DNA from: Acidobacteriota bacterium
GTDB lineage: Bacteria; Acidobacteriota; Thermoanaerobaculia; Multivoradales; JAHEKO01
Direction of reading: 5' to 3'
Assembly: GCA_030610025.1 (NCBI GenBank)
Contig: JAUWSP010000003.1
Coordinates: 1-21,757, forward strand
Length of the DNA stretch: 21,757 nt
This document shows, one piece after another, positions 15,988 to 21,757 of the stretch (position 1 is its first letter; every line of letters begins with the position of its first letter). Both the position numbers and the translations under genes were made by a program. The notes beneath the pieces were generated by a model. It made no database searches. It had not been told where the DNA came from and saw only the letters and a list, made by a program, of their open reading frames with translations.

Positions 15988-16082
15988 GAAGGGCCCGCGG
16001 GTTCCGATCCGCAAGATATCCGACTCGGCATGCGATAGACTTTCCCGACAACTACACGCCAACCTGCCGAAGGGGGGAAAGG

Positions 16083-17870
16083 ATGTCGATTCAAACGCTC
16101 AACGAGCTATTTCTCAAGGCGGCGAGCCATGAGATGCCCAACCGTCTGCTGCACAAGACCGGGGGCAGCTTTCAGCCCATATCGACTTCCGAATTGGTGG
16201 ATCGGGTTCAGCGATTGGCCAAGGCTCTGCAGGAGTTTGGCGTCCAGAAAGGCGATCGGGTAGCGCTGATGGCAGAAAACGGCCCGCACTGGCCGACTGT
16301 CGATTTCGCCACGCTCTGTTCTGGGGCCGTCCTGGTACCGATCTACCCGACGCTGACCCCCGACCAGGCTGCCTACATCGTCAACGACTGTGGGGCCAGG
16401 ACCGTTTTCGTCGAAGGCGACCAGCGGTTGCAAGGCCTGCTGGAGCATCGACACGAGATGCCGAATGTGACGCGATTCGTGCTCATCGGCAGCGAGGGCG
16501 GCCATGCCGGCATGCCCACCCTCGAGCAACTCATGCGCGAGACCGAGCCGATGGCCAAAGAGGAATTCGAGGCCAGTGCCCGTTCCGCCCAGCCCGACGA
16601 CGTGGCGACCTTCATCTATACCAGCGGCACCACCGGCAAACCGAAGGGTGTGGTCCTCAGCCACAACAATATCGCCTCCAACGTGGTCAACGCGCTGAAG
16701 ATGATGGACATCGAGGATGGCTGGACGGCGATCTCCTTCCTACCGCTGTCGCACTCCCTGGAGCGGATGGTCGACTACATCTATTTCTACCGCGATGTGA
16801 GCATCGCCTATGCGGAGTCGGTTCAGGCGGTGGCCAAGAACTTCCTGGAGGTCAATCCCCACGTCTTCGTCTCCGTGCCACGGGTCTACGAGAAGATCTC
16901 GGCCAAGGTGCAGGAGAATGTGGCCTCGAGCTCGCCCCTGAAGCAGAAGATCTTTCGCTGGGCGGTCGATGTCGCCCACCAGGCACTGCCCGATCGACTC
17001 CAGGAGAGACAGCCTTCCGGGATGCTCGGCCTCAAGCTCCGCCTGGCGGACAAGCTGGTGTTCGGCACGATCAAGGCCCGCCTGGGGACGAACTTCGAAT
17101 TCGCCATCTCCGGCGGTGCCCCTCTATCGCGTGACCTGGCCGAGTTCTTCTGGGGTGCCGGAATCCAGATCTTCGAAGGCTACGGGCTCTCCGAGACCTC
17201 CCCCGTCCTGACCGTGAACGCCAAAGGCCGGGTCAGGCTCGGCGCCGTCGGGGCTGCCATCCCAGAGACCGACCTACGCATAGCCGATGACGGTGAGATC
17301 CTCGCCCGTGGACCCCAGATCATGAAGGGCTATCACAACCTGCCGGAGCAGACCGCCGAGGCCATCGACTCCGAGGGCTGGTTTCATACCGGCGACATCG
17401 GCGAGATCGACAGCGATGGATTCCTCAAGATCACCGACCGCAAGAAGGAGATCATCGTCAACGCCTACGGCAAGAATGTGGCCCCGGCACCGATCGAGAA
17501 CGCTCTCAAAGCCAGTCGATTCATCGGTCAGGCCGTAGTCATAGGGGATCGCCGAAAGCTGCTGGCAGCGCTGCTGGTCCCCGATTTCGAGACCCTCCAG
17601 GCATGGGCCATTCAGCAGAGCATCGAGGCCGACGACGTGCCGGCCCTGCTCGGTGCCGAAGAAGTCCAAGCGCTCTTCACCGACGAGATCAAGACCGTCA
17701 ACGAGGGCCTGGCGCGCTACGAGCAGATTCGGATCTGGGAGCTGCTGCCGGCCGATTTCACCATCGAGACCGGCGAGCTGACACCGACCCAGAAGATCAA
17801 GCGTCGAGTCATCAGCAAGAAGTACTCTGGAGTCATCGACCACCTCTACGAGGGCAGTGAGCCCTCCTAG
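16083..17870 (+). CDS. long-chain acyl-CoA synthetase (AMP-forming)
   Basis: A 595-residue ANL-superfamily enzyme that activates fatty acids to acyl-CoA through an acyl-AMP intermediate. Visible motifs are the phosphate-binding loop YTSGTTGKPKG (179-189), LPLSHSLERM (220-229), ISGGAPLS (342-349), the adenine-binding GYGLSETSP (366-374), GWFHTGDIGEID (432-443) and the hinge region ITDRKKEIIVNAYGKNVAP (450-468). Length, the LSHSLERM stretch and the kinked hinge motif fit the long-chain and very-long-chain group better than acetyl-CoA synthetase. ATG at 16083 has a purine-rich GGGGGGAAAGG directly before it. A FadB/FadJ-like gene begins 30 bases downstream, so the two probably form a fatty-acid degradation operon. 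Confidence 0.92.
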   Translation: MSIQTLNELFLKAASHEMPNRLLHKTGGSFQPISTSELVDRVQRLAKALQEFGVQKGDRVALMAENGPHWPTVDFATLCSGAVLVPIYPTLTPDQAAYIVNDCGARTVFVEGDQRLQGLLEHRHEMPNVTRFVLIGSEGGHAGMPTLEQLMRETEPMAKEEFEASARSAQPDDVATFIYTSGTTGKPKGVVLSHNNIASNVVNALKMMDIEDGWTAISFLPLSHSLERMVDYIYFYRDVSIAYAESVQAVAKNFLEVNPHVFVSVPRVYEKISAKVQENVASSSPLKQKIFRWAVDVAHQALPDRLQERQPSGMLGLKLRLADKLVFGTIKARLGTNFEFAISGGAPLSRDLAEFFWGAGIQIFEGYGLSETSPVLTVNAKGRVRLGAVGAAIPETDLRIADDGEILARGPQIMKGYHNLPEQTAEAIDSEGWFHTGDIGEIDSDGFLKITDRKKEIIVNAYGKNVAPAPIENALKASRFIGQAVVIGDRRKLLAALLVPDFETLQAWAIQQSIEADDVPALLGAEEVQALFTDEIKTVNEGLARYEQIRIWELLPADFTIETGELTPTQKIKRRVISKKYSGVIDHLYEGSEPS

Positions 17871-17900
17871 GCTCGCCGCGAGTTTCGAGAGGTGCCCTGA

Positions 17901-20033
17901 ATGTCCCCGGCTTTCGATCTGGAAGTGCCCCCGAGCGGTCTGGCGACACTGGTCTTCGATCTACCGGGCAAGAAGGTCAATGTCTTCACGCGGCCGGTGC
18001 TCGGCGAGCTCGAAGAGCTCATCGAGAACTTGCTCACCCGAACGGACATCCGGTGCCTGGTGCTGCTTTCAGGCAAACAGGGCAACTTCGTGGCGGGTGC
18101 CGATATCGACGAGATTGCCGACGTAACCGACCCGGCGGAAGCCGAGCAGGGCGCCCGTTTGGGACAGCGCCTGTTCCAGGACTGGAATGGACTGGCGTTT
18201 CCTACGATCGCAGCTATCCAGGGAACCTGTGTCGGAGGGGGCACAGAGCTCTCGCTGGCCAGCGACTACATCCTCATCAGCGATAGAAACGATGTGCGAA
18301 TCGGCCTCCCCGAGGTCCGCATTGGCATCGTACCGGCCTGGGGCGGGTGTAGTCGGCTTCCACGACGCACAGGACTGGCCTCGGCTCTCGACATCATCGT
18401 CGGCGGCAAGTCCGTCGATGGGAGGAAGGCTCTCAAGATCGGCCTGGCTGACGCCTTGCTGCCGGACGCGACCTTCCTGTACGAGGTACGCCGTTTTGCG
18501 GAGGGTGTTCTGGAAGGCCGACCCCCCTCGAAGAAGCGCGGCGACCTCAAGTCGACCCTGCTCGACAGCAACCCGATTGGACGCAATATCGTTTTCGGTC
18601 AGGCCCGGAAGCAGGTGCTGAAACGCACGGGCGGGCACTACCCGGCGGCCCTGCGAGCCATCGAGGTCGTCGAGGTCGGCATGCGACGCGGTCTGGAAGC
18701 CGGGCTGCGAGCCGAGGCACGAGCTACCGGTGAGCTTGCGGTCTCGCCGGTCTGCAAGAACTTGATCCACATCTTCAAGATGATGGAGGCCTCGAAGCGC
18801 GAGGATGTGGCCGTCGAAGGGGACCAGCAGCCGATTCGCGAAGCCGCCGTGTTGGGGGCTGGCGTCATGGGCGGTGGGATCGCACAGATCCTCGCCGACC
18901 AGGCGGCGATTCCGGTGCGCCTCAAGGACCTGGGAGCCACCCCCCTGGCCACCGGAATGGCCCACGCCAACGAGATCTTCCAGCAACAGGTGAAGCGGCG
19001 GCGACTGACTCGTCCACAGGCTGCCGAGAAGATGAACCTGCTGCTGCCTTGCCTCGACTATTCGGGCTTTCAGCGGGTCGATATGGTCATCGAGGCAATC
19101 GTCGAAGAGCTGGGAATCAAGCAGAAGGTCTTCGCCGAAGTGGCCGCGCACGTCGGTCCCGAGGTTGTGCTGGCCTCGAACACCTCGTCGCTCTCCATCG
19201 ACCTGATCGCTCGAGATACCCCGAAGCCCGAGAGGGTCGTCGGCATGCACTTCTTCAACCCGGTGCACAGGATGCCTCTGGTGGAGGTCATCGAGGGACC
19301 GAAAACGAACTCCCGCGCCCTGCAGATCGTCGTCAAGCTGTGTCGAAGATTGCGCAAGACCCCGGTGGTGGTCCAGGACGGGCCCGGGTTTCTCGTCAAC
19401 CGGATCCTCACGTTCTACATGACCGAAGCGCTATGGCTGCTGGACGACGGTCACGCAATCGAAACGATCGATGGGGCCATGACCGATTGGGGAATGCCCA
19501 TGGGACCGCTGGCGTTGATCGACGCGGTGGGCATCGATGTCTCTGTAAAGGTCTCCCACATCCTGGCCGAGGCCTTTGGGAAGCGACTCGTCCTACCAGG
19601 CTGGGTCGACACCCTGGCCAGACCCGATCGGCTGGGGATCAAGACCGGTTCGGGTTTCTATCTCTACGAGGGACAGGCGCGGTCGAAGCCGGATCCGGCC
19701 ATCTATCAGATGCTGGGCCTACCGACCCCTGACGATGAATCCGACCAGGGGCATCTGGTGGATCGTATGGTCTTGCCCATGGTCAATGAGGCGAGCCGGT
19801 GCCTCGCAGAGGGCGTGGTGCAGAATCCTTCTGACCTCGATCTTGCAATGATCATGGGAACCGGCTTTCCGCCGTTTCGCGGTGGCCTATGCCGGTGGGC
19901 CGACTCACAGGGACTCGAGCACCTGGCTGCGGTCCTGCAGCAGCTCACAGAACGAGTTGGAGAGCGTTTCAGCCCTTCGGAGGCGCTGGTCGAAGCCATC
20001 GAGGGTGGTGGCCTCTACGCCACCTACAGCTAG
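17901..20033 (+). CDS. bifunctional enoyl-CoA hydratase/3-hydroxyacyl-CoA dehydrogenase (FadB/FadJ-like)
   Basis: A 710-residue alpha subunit of a fatty-acid oxidation complex. It would hydrate trans-2-enoyl-CoA and oxidise the 3-hydroxyacyl-CoA with NAD. The N-terminal crotonase domain (about 1-190) has NFVAGADIDEI for the oxyanion hole, and glutamates Glu116 (GGGTE) and Glu138 (LPEVRIG) at the two catalytic positions. A linker leads to the Rossmann domain (about 314-495), with LGAGVMGGGIAQ, SNTSSLSID and GMHFFNPVHRMPLVEVIEG. His450 and Glu462 match the catalytic pair by position. Two C-terminal dehydrogenase domains follow (PGFLVNRILTFYMTEA onward). All key residues are present and length is normal. 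No thiolase (FadA/FadI) gene is adjacent, so the final step must be encoded elsewhere. Confidence 0.93.
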   Translation: MSPAFDLEVPPSGLATLVFDLPGKKVNVFTRPVLGELEELIENLLTRTDIRCLVLLSGKQGNFVAGADIDEIADVTDPAEAEQGARLGQRLFQDWNGLAFPTIAAIQGTCVGGGTELSLASDYILISDRNDVRIGLPEVRIGIVPAWGGCSRLPRRTGLASALDIIVGGKSVDGRKALKIGLADALLPDATFLYEVRRFAEGVLEGRPPSKKRGDLKSTLLDSNPIGRNIVFGQARKQVLKRTGGHYPAALRAIEVVEVGMRRGLEAGLRAEARATGELAVSPVCKNLIHIFKMMEASKREDVAVEGDQQPIREAAVLGAGVMGGGIAQILADQAAIPVRLKDLGATPLATGMAHANEIFQQQVKRRRLTRPQAAEKMNLLLPCLDYSGFQRVDMVIEAIVEELGIKQKVFAEVAAHVGPEVVLASNTSSLSIDLIARDTPKPERVVGMHFFNPVHRMPLVEVIEGPKTNSRALQIVVKLCRRLRKTPVVVQDGPGFLVNRILTFYMTEALWLLDDGHAIETIDGAMTDWGMPMGPLALIDAVGIDVSVKVSHILAEAFGKRLVLPGWVDTLARPDRLGIKTGSGFYLYEGQARSKPDPAIYQMLGLPTPDDESDQGHLVDRMVLPMVNEASRCLAEGVVQNPSDLDLAMIMGTGFPPFRGGLCRWADSQGLEHLAAVLQQLTERVGERFSPSEALVEAIEGGGLYATYS

Positions 20034-20315
20034 ATGGCCATCGACCCTTCGCCTCGATCCAGGATCCGGGGTGTCCACAACAGATGTCAATCACTGGGTC
20101 CCCTGGTAGACATATCGATGCAGCCCCCCAGAACGCTCCATCCAAACCCGCAATCCAGCTCACTGTGGCCAGCGCTATCGGCAGGCGTTCATCCGAGAGG
20201 CTGTGACTGGCCCGCAAATTGCAGTTGACAGCAGTCCGTATCACTACGACCCAGATCGGCTACCGACCTTTCCGTCACCGACCCTGGGGAAATATCCAGC
20301 AAGGAGTCCTTCGAA
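20034..20315. other. 282-base intergenic region with no gene recognised
   Basis: No coding region or RNA gene was recognised. A perfect TTGACA lies at 20225-20230 but has no matching -10 at 16-18 bases; the nearest candidate, TACGAC at 20245-20250, is only 14 bases away. AAGGAG about nine bases before ATG 20316 is the ribosome-binding site of the next gene. The promoter of that gene should be here but cannot be fixed by eye. Confidence 0.5.
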
Positions 20316-21416
20316 ATGCGACCACTAACCTGCCTGACGACTGCCTTCGTTGTCGCGCTGATAATTCCGCAGATCTCGTTGGCCCAGGATGAGCCCCAGT
20401 CCGAATTCAGCGGTCAGATCGATGTAACCGAGGTGCTCCTCGACGTGCTGGTCAGCGACTCGTCCGGCAATGTCATCGTGGGGCTGCAGCCGGATGACTT
20501 TATCGTCAAGGACGGTGACGAGGCGGTCGAAGTCACTTCGGCCACCTTCTACAGCAACCGCCGTTTCGTGGAATCGGCACAGGTGGCAGAGCGACTGGGA
20601 GTGCAGCCGGACGAGGTACCTTCGGACCGCTTCTTCATCCTTTTCTTTCACGACCAGCGCTTCGAGGACCCCTCGATCACAAGCAACGTTCTGGACGCTC
20701 TTCGTTGGGCGAAGATCTGGGTCGAAGAGGAGACCCTGGCCTACGATTACGTGGCCGTCCTGAGCTACGACGTCAAGTTGAAGATCCACCAGGACTTCAC
20801 CCTCGATCGCCAGGAGCTTGTCGATGCCCTCGTGAGCGTCGCCAAGATGAGGGACCCAGAAAGCACCTGGCCGTCACGGACCGCGATGCATGAAGGGCCT
20901 TCTCTGCGCCAGAACCTGCCGCAGGGAAAAGAGCTCCGAAGGCAGACTCGCCGCGTCTACAGCGGTTTGTCCCTGACTGCCGAAGCTGCGGGCCACATCG
21001 TCGGCCGCAAGAACATGCTGCTCTTCAGCTTCGGATTCGGAGACCAGAACGACTTCGGGACCTTCTACCCCGACCCCCGCTACTACCCTCCCATGATGCA
21101 GTCGTTGAACAACAACAACGTCGCGGTCTACGCCATCTCGTGGTTCAGGAATCTAGGCGAGGCGTCCGCCGGACAGGATCAGATTGAAAACGTCCTCAGC
21201 CTGTTGGCTTCCGACACCGACGGTATCTACTACTTCAATTTCGTCAACTTCCAGACGCCGCTCATCAAGGTAGTCGAGGACAACAACGGCTACTACCTGC
21301 TGAGCTACAGTGCGGAGCACGAGAAGGGTCGAAAAGGCTACCAGAAGGTCGAGGTCAAGACTCGCAATCCGGAGTTCAAGGTCCGCGGACGCAATGGGTA
21401 CCTCTACGGACAGTAG
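20316..21416 (+). CDS. secreted VWFA-related domain protein, acidobacterial type
   Basis: A 366-residue protein with a signal peptide (hydrophobic about 8-21, likely cleaved after SLA at 23). It resembles the VWFA-related domain family common in Acidobacteriota. The N-terminal part of the mature protein has the VTEVLLDVLVSDSSGNVIVGLQPDDFIVKDGDE pattern (37-69), read as a small beta domain that precedes the VWA fold. The VWA-like core runs about 103-350. The expected metal-site DxSxS loop is replaced by FFHDQRFEDPS (110-120), so a canonical MIDAS is missing, as in some other members with FDD-type loops. AAGGAG lies about nine bases upstream of the ATG. Function is unknown. It is not linked to the fatty-acid genes upstream, and it converges on the phosphatase gene five bases after its stop. 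Confidence 0.82.
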   Translation: MRPLTCLTTAFVVALIIPQISLAQDEPQSEFSGQIDVTEVLLDVLVSDSSGNVIVGLQPDDFIVKDGDEAVEVTSATFYSNRRFVESAQVAERLGVQPDEVPSDRFFILFFHDQRFEDPSITSNVLDALRWAKIWVEEETLAYDYVAVLSYDVKLKIHQDFTLDRQELVDALVSVAKMRDPESTWPSRTAMHEGPSLRQNLPQGKELRRQTRRVYSGLSLTAEAAGHIVGRKNMLLFSFGFGDQNDFGTFYPDPRYYPPMMQSLNNNNVAVYAISWFRNLGEASAGQDQIENVLSLLASDTDGIYYFNFVNFQTPLIKVVEDNNGYYLLSYSAEHEKGRKGYQKVEVKTRNPEFKVRGRNGYLYGQ

Positions 21417-21421
21417 GGACA

Positions 21422-21757
21422 CTAGTCGTCTGCAGGTGAAACGGTCGAGCCTTGCTGCAATCCGCTGCCGCCTTCGGATTCGAGGTCGAGCAGGATCACG
21501 GTGATGTTGTCGACGCCGCCACGGGCATTGGCATGCCGAATCAGTGCGGCGCATCGATCTTCGAGACTCTCGTCAGTCACCAGGTGGGACCGGATCTCCT
21601 CGTCGCTCAACATCGTGGTCAGACCGTCCGAACAGAGCAAAAAGAGATCCCCCGATTCCACCTCGATCTCCTGCACGTCCACATCGACGTCGTGCTCGCC
21701 GCCAATCGCCCGCGTCACGACACTCTTGAGCGGATGCGAACGAGCCTGATCCGGCGA
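21422..21757 (-). CDS. PP2C-type serine/threonine protein phosphatase, C-terminal part
   Basis: The last 111 residues of a PP2C/PPM-family phosphatase; the N-terminal part lies beyond the window end and the frame is open to the edge. Family motifs are DQARSHPLKSVVTRAIGG near the edge, the metal-site SDGLTTMLSDEEI with its conserved Asp, and GGVDNITVILLD near the end, whose DN pair is the late metal-binding motif. In this family the enzyme removes phosphate from Ser/Thr and often works beside a PknB-type kinase, which would lie outside this window if present. The last 20 residues are Gly/Ser-rich and probably disordered. The gene converges on the VWFA-related gene. Confidence 0.92.
   Translation of the reverse strand, partial: SPDQARSHPLKSVVTRAIGGEHDVDVDVQEIEVESGDLFLLCSDGLTTMLSDEEIRSHLVTDESLEDRCAALIRHANARGGVDNITVILLDLESEGGSGLQQGSTVSPADD

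Noticed and set aside
18069..19268. 399-codon antisense open frame inside the FadB/FadJ-like gene
   Set aside because: The sense frame has all catalytic residues of a known enzyme; the antisense product shows no recognisable motif.
20225..20250. TTGACA as promoter of the VWFA-related gene
   Set aside because: The -35 is perfect but the closest -10-like hexamer is 14 bases away and matches only three of six positions, so I do not call a promoter.
1..21757. Mobile elements, CRISPR arrays, toxin-antitoxin or defence genes
   Set aside because: No transposase, integrase, terminal inverted repeats, direct-repeat arrays or defence-type domains were seen on either strand.

Overview
This GC-rich window reads as a piece of a bacterial chromosome with a Gram-negative envelope. 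The most likely source is the Acidobacteriota. The evidence is a secreted VWFA-related protein of the type common in that phylum, a TonB protein, a MacB-type export operon with an envelope adaptor, and a mixed set of core genes. The phylum call is inference, because no rRNA or single-copy marker is present. No insertion sequence, phage gene, CRISPR array or other mobile element was seen.

Layout. Positions 1-2075 (+) hold the tail of an unidentified Pro/Thr/Ser-rich protein, overlapping by four bases an O-antigen ligase/polymerase-like membrane protein. Next come an orphan ParA/Soj-type ATPase (2178-2987, +) and a TonB protein (3131-3883, +). A hairpin at 3895-3913 separates tonB from a convergent two-gene operon (6171-3913, -). 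That operon encodes an SDR-type L-threonine 3-dehydrogenase and a 2-amino-3-ketobutyrate CoA ligase-like enzyme, which together would turn threonine into glycine and acetyl-CoA.

Positions 6338-10724 (+) form a four-gene export operon: HlyD/MacA-like adaptor, MacB/LolD-type ATPase, and two paralogous FtsX/MacB-type permeases. Facing it on the minus strand (15886-10741) are, in transcription order, tRNA-Pro(CGG), an OPT-family transporter starting 27 nt after the tRNA CCA end, an SSS-family sodium/solute symporter, and MEMO1-like and AMMECR1-like proteins. The last two are the B and A members of the AmmeMemoRadiSam set, and their genes overlap. A good sigma-70-type promoter lies upstream of the tRNA and a plausible one upstream of the symporter.

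Positions 16083-20033 (+) are a fatty-acid activation and beta-oxidation pair: long-chain acyl-CoA synthetase, then a FadB/FadJ-like bifunctional enzyme. A 282-bp gap follows, then the secreted VWFA-related protein (20316-21416, +). The window ends in the C-terminal part of a PP2C-type protein phosphatase on the minus strand.

Most of the window is recognisable metabolism, transport and envelope biology. I found no clear case of a wholly new system. The points most worth a second look are the SDR-type threonine degradation pair, the tRNA-transporter transcription unit with a palindrome inside its promoter spacer, the twin-permease exporter, the A/B AmmeMemo pair with its ambiguous start and no radical SAM partner, and the orphan ParA.
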